From NCBI GenBank assembly GCA_973895155.1, contig OZ316898.1, positions 19,282,001-19,346,000 of the forward strand: a DNA stretch of 64,000 bases. The letters run 5' to 3'. A model generated the notes under the pieces. That model did no database searches, had not been told where the DNA came from, and saw only the letters and a program-made list of their open reading frames with translations. The stretch comes from Marsupella aquatica (taxonomy: Eukaryota > Marchantiophyta). Of this stretch, positions 11,336 to 23,800 are shown piece after piece. A program made the position numbers and the translations under genes. How positions within the stretch are numbered: the first letter of the stretch is position 1; each line of letters starts with the position of its first letter.

Positions 11336-12430
11336 TCTTCAATCAATCAGGCCGGAGTGAACCTTGAAATTGTTCGAAGTTAGAGCTGTATAATTAGTAC
11401 AATATAGGTTAGCATTGCTAGCTACCACCATAGTTGATCCACAATTCAGATAATGGTTTTGCACTCCGATTTCGACTCGATCGAATTAAAGATTGCACGT
11501 TGGAGTAACTAAATGCCTGGATTTCACGGACCACTAAATGCCTGAACTTCAAGCACCACCGACATTGGTGAGAAATACAAAAGCCCAGAGTTCGAATTGA
11601 ACAACGAGTCGAGGTGGTCGACCAACTAAAGTAATTGGTCAGGCTGGGCGCCAGGGGTGACATGTGACGGTCAGCAAGACTTACGTTCAATTACAGAGCA
11701 GAAAAGTTCTGCATCCCTGACGAGCTGAAATAATTGGTTCAGTGGCCAGCTACTAAAGGTAATTTGTAACCACGAGGTCCAAATACTTGTCTTAAATTGC
11801 ATATCACGTGGCTTCTGTTCCGAACTGTCCAGGGTGGGTTTAATGTATGATAAGCCTAAGGCTGTTGTAGTAGTTTAGTTGTAACAAGGATTATGTAACA
11901 AATATTATTAAAGACTGATTTCCCCTTCCAAAGCGTTTTTTGCCGTTCAAAGAAAACCCTAAATAATTGCCAAGTCCAGATTCAAAGCAAGGCTAGGATG
12001 TTCTCTAGTGCAAGATACTCACACAGACCTTTTGTCATCTTAAAGACTGAATACTATTTTGTTGATTTATCTAGGCCGTCCTTGCCCAATGCCCACTGTA
12101 GACATGCAATTTGGGGGATGGGCTGTTTTGTTTTACTTTGATTCCGTTTTCTGGGACTCTTCCAATTCTTTTAGACGAAGGACACAAGGCAAACCTGCCC
12201 CCCAAAACACACGCACACTCACAAGGCAACATAGACCTTTAAGGGTAGGGATTTGGTTCTGTTAGTTTTTGTTAATTGCTTGGAATTATTTCCATCCAAT
12301 AAAGATAGGGTGTTAGAGTTGGTTATTGTCTATTCAACCTGGCAGCTCCCACTTTGTATTTCTTTTGGAGGTGATGGGGTCTCCCTCTCTCATTTGTTCT
12401 CCCAAATTATGTATCCACTCCCCATGCACC

Positions 12431-12476
<46 letters not shown>

Positions 12477-13068
12477 CCTTCCCTTTTGGTGTGACCACAT
12501 CAGTTCTTCATCCACAAGCTCGAACAAAAGACAACACTTCAATCACAACAATAACATTTTCAAAATGATATTCTTTGGAAGCTTTTTGTTTGATGATACT
12601 GCTCCATCTAATACTATTCAGCCATATTCCTGCAAAATACAACACTTTCTCGTCGACAGCACTTTGGCTTTGCTAAACATTTGGAAGCTGAACACTTTCT
12701 CTCAACAACACTTCCTCGTCCTCGCATTGTTTTCTTGCATGACACTTCCTCTCAATGACTTCTGGCATGGCACATGCATTGAGCTAGTGTGATACAACTC
12801 CACTGCAAAATAAATAGCAAAAATAGGACGAGGGCTTTAAGTATAGCTCAAAGAGATTGTTTTAGTCCTAGCCTGGAGCTGCATTGTTGTTTTGGACAAA
12901 GTGGCATCATCGACTGGCATTCAGGGCAGGAGCCGATTCAGTTGCTAAAATGTAGCGAGGAATGTCTACGTCTCATTTCCAAGTGAATGCAAAGAGACGG
13001 AAGACAGCCTCTCGTGAATTGTTTGTTCTCCCTCACCACTCCTACCCACTGACAGCTCAGGAGATTAA
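11336..13068. other. Region downstream of PPO copy 1, duplicated at 44.7-46.5 kb
   Basis: No gene supported. The whole stretch has a diverged partner after PPO copy 2, sharing for example CAGGCTGGGCGCCAGGGGTG and CATCATCGACTGGCATTCAG. It therefore belongs to the segmental duplication. It includes an (AT)n tract absent from the partner. The apparent open frame at 12,253-12,792 only runs through that tract. Confidence 0.7.
12434..12473. repeat. (AT)n microsatellite
   Basis: About 20 uninterrupted AT units. The matching point in the second PPO block (about 45,910) has only CATATATTG, so the expansion happened after the duplication. Confidence 0.95.
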
Positions 13069-14065
13069 TTGATCAAGAAAATGAGGTACAGGTTTCATGT
13101 CTCGCTTCATTTCCCAGTCATGAGCGCTGGATTATCCTTTTCAGCTCCTTACATTAGACTCATCCCTCCCTCGGTCACTGTTCTCACGTCTCTTCGTCAA
13201 CAAAAAATTCTAGCCTTTGCCATGACAAACGATCTAAATTCCACCAGCCTTCTTCAGGGTCAACTTCCAAAGTCCGACTCCGGACTATAATAGGGATCCT
13301 ATCTGGTGTTGCACAACCACTACTGTGCCTTGTGGTGGCCAATGATAGGCCAAGTCCAAGCTCCCGAGCCCTTCTATGGGGAAAAATGTCTACTGAGTCA
13401 GAGTATGAATACCTTCGAGTTGCAGGGTGTTCGAAACTGGTCCGCATGTTACCGTCCATGGGTGGACTGGTGACTCAGAAGATCCAAATTAATGGAGAGG
13501 ATGCGCATGCCGCTTACTCATCTGCACGGGATCCCATCTTTTTTGCGCACCACTCCCAGATAGACCGGTTATGGTGGAAGGGACGAGCTAAGCGGTAAAG
13601 ATGTTCATGACTCTTTACTGGATTGATTCCGAGTTTCTCTTCGATGATGAAAACGCGGACCTGGTGCGTGTTAACGTTCGAGATAGTTTTAAATTTGACA
13701 ACTTCAGGGTCACCACGAGCACGGAACTGGATTTGGATTGGCTGGATTGTACTCCGAAATCCAATCGGGATATATATGGATCCCAAATATGCCCGATTAC
13801 GAGCGAGCATTTCCAAACACTTTTGGAGTGAAGTAGTCACTGGAAGCACCTATAAAAACAATACCATGGTACTCGGAAGCTTTTCCAGAAAGAAACAAAT
13901 CATGGGTTAACAGCAGTCCTAGGAGGAAGGAGAAGAGCGGCGGTGACCTCGTGAGTGCCTAGGACAGTACCGAAGTGCTTGGGAACAAAGAGGATTCGTC
14001 GGTATATGACGAGGTGTTGGTGATAACTGGCCTGATGGTGCAGATGAATTGAAGCGGGCGAAATG
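13069..14065 (+). pseudogene. Polyphenol oxidase pseudogene downstream of copy 1
   Basis: From about 13,285 the sequence follows the PPO gene from the DPDVQL region to past the DWL domain, but split among frames. Readable pieces are MIGQVQAPEPFYGE-like text, SSARDPIFFAHHSQIDRLWW (copper site B), WIDSEFLFDDENADLVRVNV, then frames shifting again at about 13,640 and 13,800. The end of the gene is compressed: the KFDV domain is missing, and a short LTGLMVQM-like end appears at 14,030-14,050. There is no copper site A and no signal peptide. The part before 13,285 has no PPO similarity that I can see. A truncated relative lies at 46,560-46,957. Confidence 0.85.
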
Positions 14066-16500
14066 ATCTTCAATCTGTGAAGCTCGAAATTGTTGCAGGA
14101 GCTGTGAAATGTACAAGACAGTTCCTAATGTGACAATGTTTACATCGAGGTGCCCATTTTCATTGTACTTGCTATTCTTCACACAGAATTTTACGTAAGT
14201 AACCACTCGGACAGTTTCATTACGGAAATTGAGATTGGATTTGTTCCTACACATTTCTGCAAATTCGATGTTTCACCACTGAGCAGACTGAGTCAGGGAC
14301 ACCAGTTGGACTTCATTATCGAAGTGATTGGATTCATGCCTACACATAACATCTGCACATTTGGTGGACTCCAATAGACCTGAGTTTTCTGTGAAATTCA
14401 TTCCGTTTTCAGTTGTTACCCCTCATTTTCAGTAATTCGTTCTCGTCGTGCAATCTTGTCACAAGTGCTGGACAACTACAGCAAGTACTATACAAGTAGT
14501 ATACAGTAGTTAGAACCTGGGAGCTAGGCTTGAACCGTTATATAAAGCAGGAATACTCTATCTGAAGGCGAGGATGGTGAAGGGTTTAGGTTTTTTTTTC
14601 AAAACCTACTATGTTCAGTGCCGTTCCCCTAAGAGGTGTTACGCTATTAGCAGGCGGATAAAATCTAAGAAATTTGGTTTGTCACTGCGCAGTATCTTAA
14701 TTAATTATTTCAGAAACACACCTTGAGAGTGAGATAGTAAGATTGGGAAACCATTGTAAAAAACACGCCTCCAAATTATTGATCAGCAAATTATCATCCA
14801 CTGAATGAATGAATGCAGGTCATGAGTACGATCGAGAGACGCAGATGGTGTGCGAGCTGGAAGAACTGGCCAGAACAGTTCATGAGATTTGTAGATAAAT
14901 TCTGGATCAGCAAAAAGATGACATTGGCGAAGATGGTGGGAGCAGCTGGACGAACTGCCCGGAGATAGGCCATCGTTACAAACAATGGAAGATGCCCCAA
15001 GACCACACGTTTCATAACAAGGTATGTACTATGCTATAAGTGCACTACCTATTGTGGAGTGTTACAAGCACTCTCACTACCAGAAACTCCCCTAAGCAAG
15101 CCGGACTTTCATTAGTTTCCGGCCTCTCGGTGGTCGGTTTCATGGTTTATCGGCATGGAATGCTGCTAATTGCTATCGGCATGGAATGCTGCTAATTGCA
15201 TAGCCATATTTACTTTCATCGGGTTATGAGTCATGTTGTCAGCTCCTCCCACTCTCTCTCTAGACTTGATCTTCTTCAGGTATGTTTATATTCCTTCCTG
15301 GGAATGGCGTGGCATGGGTTAGTAGGGTCCTTTACTAGTTCCTCACATCCAACTCTTACTGTTCTCTATTACCTCTCTTCCTTCCTCTCGTAGTAGTTAA
15401 CAGTGTGGGCAATCTTCAAACAAGTCAATGTGACACACAAATAGCCAAATGACTCTTATTGACTAAGTTATAAGTGTGCAACATATATACACTCAGTTGT
15501 TCTTAGGCCCAAAAATTTGCAAACTAAGCCACAAGGCCAACTCAATTCAATTCATGGGTATGAGGAAAGATGTATATATATGGGACACTATATAACTAAC
15601 CGAGAGCTTCTTTACTAGATGATGCCAGCCTTTTTGGTGCACTAATAAATATAGCTTGCTAAGAAAAAAACCATGAACTCCCCATTGCTCAGGTATTTAT
15701 CTTTGCAACGTGCCTGCTCATCACTGAAGCATAATCCTAAGTCTATAATTCTAGTTGTAATCTACCTATGTACAACCCGGCAAGAGCACAGTCAAGTGTT
15801 GTTGTTACCAGAGGATTTTCCATCCAAACTAATCTAAGTGTGAGGGCTGTCTTTTGACCCTAATCCTTACTAATCCTAATCCTAGAGGGTTGTGCCAGCC
15901 CCGCCCACTCACACGAACAACCCGGGCCTTATTTTTGAGTCATGTATTCAATTCTGTGCTTCTATATACCCAATATAGTGAGGTTCAGGGCTAGCTAGGA
16001 GGGGCGTGGTGAGAGGTTGTTACATAAACTTCTCTCTTATAGACCACATCATGGTCTCCCGCATATGTAAATATTAGTAGTATAGGTATGTTTGGATTCT
16101 GTCAACAGCCTATATGAGAACTAATACATTACTTACCCCTAAATATCTTATGAATAATATTGTCCTTTAATGTAAACCAGGTTTTATTGGAGGATCCTCG
16201 ATCATTGGAAATTTATTAATTATTATAATCTCAAAACACTCACACTCATAGGTAGTTTGGTTTTCGCCACCAAAAATATAGATTCTGCTTGAAACTACTT
16301 CAACTCACACCCACTCAACTCACATTTCTCCCATAAAACACAATGAATCATTCATAGTTGTCACCTTCAAACACTATGACGGACCAAACGATAAAGGTGA
16401 CCACACTTCTCATTTTTGTGAATTTATTTTTTATCTAAGGCATGCAATTTTTTATCCAAATTGCCCAAAAGGTAAAAATTAGCAAAAACACAAAGCGTAA
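14066..16500. other. Intergenic DNA; one possible short terminal exon
   Basis: At 14,819-14,898 (plus strand), after an acceptor-like GAATGCAG, a frame reads HEYDRETQMVCELEELARTV and ends in TAA a few codons later. It could be the last exon of a lost gene, but no partner exon was found. At about 15,151-15,200 a 28-bp phrase, CGGCATGGAATGCTGCTAAT plus a few bases, is repeated in tandem. Otherwise nothing is supported. Confidence 0.3.
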
Positions 16501-16524
16501 TCGATCATAACTTTTCAAAGACAA

Positions 16525-16902
16525 TTGAGATTCAAGCGGGGCATTGTAGATGACAATGAAGTGACCATATTTCATGATAAACATCTATCTACAACTTGTG
16601 ATTGGGGAGACGTGGTAGCGTTTGTCAACTACATCCCCACTTCGAGAATGTGGGTTGTAACACAGATGTCACTAAGGTCAGAAAAAGGTGTTGATAAAGA
16701 TGATCATCTCATGGACTCAAATGAACAAGAAGCCTTAAGGGATGAGTCCAAAGCCTTATTTCTCTTTTCAAATCTTCATGATATTAAAAAGTGTATACCA
16801 AAAAACCACCAAAAAATGGTATGTATTTTCCAAACTAGACTCAAGAGAATTTTACCACCAAAATCTAAGCATATCTTATATGATATTCTCACAATTGTAT
16901 AA
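16525..16902 (+). other. Unrecognised open frame of 125 codons
   Basis: The frame is AT-rich, begins MRFKRGIVDDNEVTIFHDKH and contains CDWGDVVAFVNYIPTSRMWV. It does not resemble any family I know. Its composition is more protein-like than most random frames here, but it has no clear promoter or partner exon. It sits 140 bp from the 3' end of the convergent methyltransferase gene. It may be a decayed exon or chance. Confidence 0.2.
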
Positions 16903-17043
16903 ACCTTGAAATATGCACTTTATAAAAGTAATCAAAATCAAACTCATCGATCAGAGTTTAAGTCAAACTCAAAGTTTTACAAAATATAACCCAACTTAAG
17001 CCCAAGTGGTTTCAAATGCTACGAGTCCCTCTATTTATCTAGT

Positions 17044-20000
17044 CTAATCCAAAGGGACCGCTTCCCCTTCCTCGGTTCCGGAAGTCCCTGTCGTCAATTC
17101 TGGAACAATTGTGGCATCGTCAACCACGCTATCCTCTCCGGCCTGAGGAATGTCTTCCTCACTCTCCTCATCCATCTCCCCCTGTCCGTCTTCCTCTTCA
17201 ATGTTATCTGCAAGGTTAAGAATCCTCCCTTTCAACACACTGCTCTGTCGCTCGTCAATCTCAATGGCAACGCAATGTCTCCCCATGGCCAAGGAGGAGG
17301 TTGTCCCAGTCCCTGATCCTGAACAAATATCCAAAACCCAGTCTCCAACCTGACTAAAATGACTCACTTCCCAATCTAACAATGCACGTGGTTTCTGATA
17401 AACATTCACTGCCTTGTTATCCCCGTTGTGTTTCAGCTTCTTAGTCACAGCTGCGCATACAACCACATTGTTCCTTGATTCATTTCTGTCAAAATTGAAG
17501 TGCTCCAATGACCGTTTACCATCCTGGCTGTGAAAGCCAATTGTAAAGCACTCAAAGTTGCTGTTCAATCTTGGTCCACCAGCATTCTTCACATTATCCT
17601 TAACCCTGAAAAGTCACAAAAAGTCAAGGAGTTATTTAAACTGAGAAACATGGTTCATGAAATCATGAATAACTAATAGTTGTTTTTTTCAAAAACAAAT
17701 ATTTCTTACCACACACAATTCTGGAACCCTCCATTACACTCCGCTTTCAAAACCGTCTTGATGGCCTCATATTGGTCAAGGCTGTGGTGAATGATAATAC
17801 GCCACAACTTTGCAGTAGTAGCCACCTTGAACGATTGGACCATTTTTGTGATCTCCTCAGTTCCCCATCCAATAGTGTCTTCATGAAGACATCCAGGCAA
17901 TGCAAACCCGTAGGGAATATCCACTAAAGCTAATGTGTAAGCCCGACCCGGAACCACCTCATGTAATCGCTGACCATCATGAGTAAAAATATCATAGTGC
18001 ACATCACCAAACTCTGGATGCTCAAACGAATTTGGATGAAGTTCCCCCTCTTGGGTTTGCCGACTAGAAGTCTTCATGGATAGCCAATTTTGGGCTTGCA
18101 CAATATGCGCATTGAATTTGTCCGGGAATGACTTGAGATCTTTGCCTTCCTCATCTCCCTTCTTTTTCCGGGAGGTGGTATCTTTCTACAAAAAGGAACT
18201 GTAGAATTAGAAACAAGGATTCCAAATATTAAATGAATTCAAACAATCATTCGAAGAAAGGTGACAGAATCTTACCCATGTCTGGAAAACAGGTACAAAA
18301 TTCTTAAGCACATTGTCTGTGCAATGCTCAGGGTACTTGGTTTTACAACCTGACCAACTCTCCTCGTGTAGACACGTGAGGAAGGCCTTCTGCACCTGCA
18401 TCTGAAATTTGTGTCGAGTAAATTCGTGACCCATTTCCTGTAAAGAGAGTTCTTTAGTAAGAACTCTCGGTAACACTGGGCAAATCATATCAGGATCTTT
18501 CAAGGCCTGCATGTGTCTCGACTCTGTTAATTTCATGTCCTCATAAGGCAATTTGGCATCTCCAGACTTAGAGACTTTCTTCTTGCCTTTGTCTCCTTTT
18601 TGACCTTTGATCTCACACATCTCCCACTTGTCACAAATCTGCCTCACAAATGACCACACAGGATCTTGTCGGAATGCCAACTGAAATAGGTTATCATTGG
18701 CATTAAGAACCTCAGCATCCTTTCGTACACCCCAATCCTTGAGATTGATTTCAGTAGCACACTCTTTCTTGAAATCCTGGTTGGACGACAATCCATTCTC
18801 AACAAATCTCATGTGAATATAATTTACTCTCTGGATTGTCGTCATCTGTTGTCGAAATTCAGAATCAATATTGTGACTCCACGCAAGGTTTCTTGCCTCT
18901 TGCACACTCAATCCCGCAAATATCCAAGATTGCACTCTCCGAAATGCCTTGTTGTTAGGGAACTGAAGAGCAAGGTCTGCTTTGGCACAGGCTGAATGGT
19001 TGCCCCCAATCACATAATAATGGTAATCAGCTTTCCTTGAAAAATCAAAGTCTTGCCTAGTAGCACACTCCTTCGGATCCACCAAGAGGACAAACGGAGC
19101 TGCAAGTGGACTGGCACCTACAGTCTTCATCCGCAAGGTCAATTGGGTCAAGAAATATGGTTGGATGTGTCGGACCTGGTAAATGGGCAAGCCCACAGCC
19201 TTCTCTCTCACTGGAGGGTAAAGTTGACCAATGTCAACGGTCACGGTCTCCTCTTGAACACCACATCTTCCCAGAATCTCCTCCTGGTACAATACCCGTG
19301 CATCCATTGACATTGATTGAGCCTTTTGCTCCAAATGCGTTGGAATTTTCTCCAAAGTCTTCTTTTTTGACTTTGTAGCACTGGGCTCGGTAGGCTCAGG
19401 AGTCATAGCAGGTCGCTTCTTTGAAGAAATGCGAGTTCCAGTCGTACCTTGTGCCGACCCACCAGTCAAAGCCGTTCCCTGGGATGATCTGCCAACTTGA
19501 GATCCCCCTCCAGATGCTGCTGCTTCCCGGGAGGTTGTAGGCGCTACCACGGTCAAACTATCATCGGGTAAAATGCTAGGGCTCGATCCAGAAGGAACAC
19601 CGGAAGCCCCAGATTTGGGTGGACGACTTACTCCCTTCTCTGCCGACCTTTTCCGGAGAATCTCTCTTGATTTTTGGATTGCACTCTTTAAAGTGCTAGC
19701 GTGAAATTCAAACACAAAACCGAAAATCTTTCCCGCGACGTCGTGGTAACGTTCCTCACTCGAAAGAGACTTGACAGTCTCAATGATGCTATCGATGTCC
19801 TCATCGAGATAGCAGGTGGCAGCCGTTCCAGAAAACCTCTCCACATCCACAACAATCAAAGTTGATGTTTCCTTCGTTGTGATCAACGTGTTCACAACTT
19901 CGTCGCCCCGTCGAAATACATCGATGCGGCCATAATTTACCCACCCTAATGCCCCCGATGGAAGCCCCTCAAATACACACAGCATTAGGAAGGGCTTCTT

Positions 20001-20105
20001 CCATGTTTCCGTCCCTAAGGAAATCGTCCAGGATGAGTTGTGGAAGTCCGTCAAAGGATGGCGCGAAAAGATGTCATCCACCAGCTCTTCCTGCGACATT
20101 GTCAT
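17044..20105 (-). CDS. ParB-like / DNA amino-methyltransferase protein, 955 residues, three exons
   Basis: Exons at 20,105-18,276, 18,185-17,710 and 17,605-17,044. All junctions are GT-AG with matching phase, giving one uninterrupted frame. Residues about 1-150 are unrecognised. About 160-270 are Ser/Gly/Lys-rich and probably disordered. About 310-450 resemble a ParB-type fold, with YYVIGGNH at about residue 365. The second and third exons hold a DNA methyltransferase: motif IV-like LVDIPYGF at about residue 698, the catalytic position of DPPY/SPPY enzymes, then VYQKPRALLDW and AdoMet-binding motif I, VLDICSGSGTGT, at about 862, followed by CVAIEID. Motif IV before motif I is the order of beta-class N4-cytosine/N6-adenine enzymes. 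The C-terminus is acidic. ParB plus methyltransferase is a phage/bacterial architecture, so an ancient transfer is likely. Target base and activity are unknown. Confidence 0.8.
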
Positions 20106-20884
20106 GTTTTTGCCTGATCTTCAAACCTGAGAACATACCACAAAATCAGTCCACTTCAACCCCAACCTGCGAGACAAAGTGCCACAGAACCAAGGAATGT
20201 GCCAACAAATGGCTACTAAAACCGTGTCCTTACGGATCTAACAACGCTCTCGGCCACCCCAGGACTCCTATCATGAATTCATGAAGGGAGTCTCCCTCTC
20301 GCTCCGACCTTCATGAATTCATGAAGGGAGTCTCCTCTCTCTTTGCTTGTACACCTCGGTGATGCAGAAGGGTATTTAAAATAGGGTTCGGAGGGGGGTG
20401 ACGTGAAGAAATCACCCAGGGCCTAAATTACTACCTAAAACAGGGTCGAAATGAAGTGCGACCGCGACAACTCGCGACACGTCGCCGATGAGTGCTGAAA
20501 ATGGCACGAAATTGGATAGCGAGATTGTTTTTCACTCTTTTACAAAGGAAATCCAAATGACATTGAGTGAAAATGAATGGGCTGCCCCGTGTTCCTTGGT
20601 TATACATACTAATCACGGATCAGGCGCGACTTAGTAAAATTAACCCAGAATCATGATAAATCAATGTTTTTGGGCCAATTATTCATGAATATTTCGGGGT
20701 ATTAACGGGAAAAAGCTTGCAAATTTCATGAATATTTGATATTTTTGAAGTTAAAAAGTCCCAACAATCCGTGAAAAACTATAAATAGGCTCGTTTATTC
20801 ATGACTCTTGGTCATTATTTTGAGAACATTTGTTAGATTTTACTGATTTTCTGAGTTTCTTGTCAATTTGCACTAGTTTTTCCA
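20106..20884. promoter_or_regulatory. Shared divergent promoter region with TCATGA palindromes
   Basis: This 779-bp spacer separates the two divergent start codons. On the plus side TATAAATA at 20,780-20,787 lies about 100 bp before the start of the DUF7869 gene. On the minus side a TTTAAATA string at about 20,376-20,384 could serve the methyltransferase gene. TCATGA occurs at 20,271, 20,279, 20,311, 20,319, 20,651, 20,683, 20,726 and 20,799. The first four are arranged as two copies of TCATGAATTCATGAAGGGAG, each followed by TCTCC. Eight copies in about 540 bp is far more than chance. This suggests a binding or modification site for one of the two products (inference). Confidence 0.6.
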
Positions 20885-23800
20885 ATGGCGGCGTGTTACG
20901 AATCAGATGATTATTCAGATGGAGTTTCTGATGATGTTTCATTGCCGGATGGCCCCTGCACAGTGGTTGGCCCAGATATCCCTGGAATAACTACTGTTTT
21001 AGATATGCCACCCCCCACCCCTATGAGCAAGTTAAAACGTAGTCCTTTACGACTTGCAATTAGTGGGAAGAAATCATTGGTCGGTGGTAAAGAGAGGTCA
21101 GGGAGCTCCTCTGACTCCTTGGAGAGTATTGGTCCCCCTGGACGTCAAGTTGTATCTCCTTTGTCACCAACAAAGGACAAATTGGGGAGTAATCTGGAAG
21201 GTTCAATGCCTATTTGGATGTCTGGGAAACGGTCTCATGAATTCATGAAGACTGGATTTGGAAAGACGAAGAAGGCACTAAGTGGGGAAAATGACAGAGA
21301 TTTTTGCAGTCTGCAAAGTGTTCAGCGGCTGAAGCAAATGCCAAAAAGTAAAACCTTTGGTAAGCCAACGTCGGAAACATTTCACAGGGGGATGAGGGAA
21401 GAAACTAGACGACCAGTGTTATTGAAAAGTATTCCAGAAAAGAATTCTATTGTGCGTTCCTCAGTTTTACCTAGGAGTCATGGTGTTGGGGCAGGGAGCG
21501 GATCAAGTCACGGAAACTCAAACAGGGAAACCAACCTGGTGGAGAGGGACCCTAGGAAAATATTGAAAGGGTCCCTACACGGTAATGGAGGGATTTCTGA
21601 AATACGCCCAGGTATTCCAAGGGTGCATAGAGTGAAGGAAGAGCCTCCATCTCCGAAGGCTGCAGGTCTGGAATCTAGGCATGTTCAAAAGCAAATGTTG
21701 GTGACCATTTCATCATCGAATGAAAGCGAGTCTTCGGAGAGTGGGGAGGATGATGATGTTCCGGTGGCATCTAGTCGTTACAAACGTACGAGCAACGCCA
21801 CTTTGTGTGAAACAAAGTTGAAAGAGGAGGATATCAAGAAAACAAATAGTAAGTACTGTTGTCAGAGTCATTGTCTCCTAAGTCTATCTCCAAAAGAAAT
21901 TCGTGAGGCGCGTTCTAAATTTTTGAGGCAGAAATCTCAGGATCGATCTTTATCTTTGCAGTGGCTTATAAAGCAAGACGGAAATGAAGGAGGGAGGCAG
22001 ACTATATCTTACACGTTTGGTCAAAAGAGTATTTGTCGGAAAGCTTTCAAGCTTATATTTTGCGTTGGCAATCATAGATTAAATAGAATTTTGAAATTAG
22101 ACAACCAAGACTTAGGATATTCTAAACCAGTTGGACGCCCTCCATCTGTTAAAAGATTAGTCTTGGTCAGTTGGCTTAGGTCATTTTTTGAGACACGCGT
22201 GGAAACATTGCCAAATAAAGAAGTTTCACATTTACCGGATAATTATTCAAAGTTGGAGGTATGGAAGATCTACGACTCCAACTATGCCAAGATTGATGAA
22301 TCTTCAAAAATATCCTATCGACAATTCTTGAAAGTTTGGGTTCAAGAATTTGGTCATGTGAAGATTCCTCCAGTCAATCGATTCAGTGCTTGCGCGGATT
22401 GCGAGGAGTTCAAATCAATTCGGGACAAAGCTGTCTCGGAGACCGAAAAGAGTAAGTTGCTTACAAGTTTGACAAGTTTTTGTTTCAAGAATATGGCTTA
22501 ACACATGATTTCTAATTTTTTTTGAAGAAACTAACAAGTTGTTTTTCCAGGGCGAGGGGAAATTATGTTACAAAAACATAGAGACCAACAATCCAAAGAA
22601 CGTGAGAAACTCCCGAAGCATCGTAAGAAATGTTTTTCAAATTCTGATAAATATTTGGGAGTTGTCATTGATGGGATGGATCAGAAGAAGACAAGGTTGC
22701 CTCATTGGCCGCGGCCCCCAAAATCGGTGGACGAAACATGTTTGATCCAAATGCACGTTGTCGGATGCCTGGTTTTCAATGGTGCACTATTTTCAAGAGT
22801 GTTTCTTAATTATCCTGTATTGCATAATGATGGAAACTTGACAGTCACAATCCTGCAAAGGGTGTTTCACGAATGGGAAGAAAAGCCTGGTGGCTTGCCG
22901 CCTGTTCTCTATCTTCAACTTGATAATACCAGTAGAGAAAATAAAAATAATTTACTCTTTGCCTATCTTCATATGTTGATTCGAAGAAAGGTTTTTTGGA
23001 AAATCAAACTAGGATTCTTGTTGGTTGGACACACACACGACCAAATAGATCAAATGTTCAGTCGATTTTCTAAACGACTAGCAAGGTTTAAGGCATTCAC
23101 ATACGAAAGCCTATGTGATATTATTTGTGAATCATATCAACCCCAACCAAATATCACTCTTTTAAAGGAAACATATGATTTCCGTCAATATGCCTTCTCA
23201 GATCCACCTTTAGTCATTGAAAGGATTCGAAATGTTACCTTCCACCACCAGTACAAATTTGCATTTGACAAGTTGGAAAATCAAGTTCCAACCCAATGGG
23301 GGAAGAAGTTTTCCACGGACTCAACTTGGAAACCTAACGGAGGCGTGAAATTTTTGAGGGAAGAGGAGCCAGAAAAGGTGATCATGGGTTGTGCTCCCGG
23401 ATTACCCCTTTTCAAAAAGGGGGATAAGAACGTTACAAGGACTCAACCAAATATGTCTAGTTCTTCAAGAATGACTTTGAAGGAGATGGATGATTCGTTA
23501 AATGAGATTCAAAAGGGAATACTTGCAGTTGAAACTTTATTCTCAGAAGAGGAAGTGAACTGGTGGAGAATGTTTTTTGAAGAGCAACGGGAATTGAATA
23601 AATCTTTGCTCCTTGATCAAAGACCATTGATTTTCCCTTTTCAATGGCCACGCTCCCAAAGGGAGATTGCTGTTGCTGCTGAAGTTCCCAGAGTCCTTGT
23701 CAATGAAGAGGAAATTGAAGAGAGAGTATACGGACCTACCAGAGATATATACGTGGGTCCTTATCGGAATCAAGGAAAGATAGATGCAGAGAAGGAGAAT

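Noticed and set aside
12253-12792. Open frame of 179 codons with a Tyr-Ile run
   Set aside because: It runs through the (AT)n microsatellite. The matching region of the second PPO block does not keep the frame.
17044-20105. Bacterial contamination as the source of the methyltransferase gene
   Set aside because: Three exons with proper GT-AG junctions and matching phases, AT-rich plant-like flanks, and a relative of the ParB-like part elsewhere in the window argue for a resident nuclear gene.
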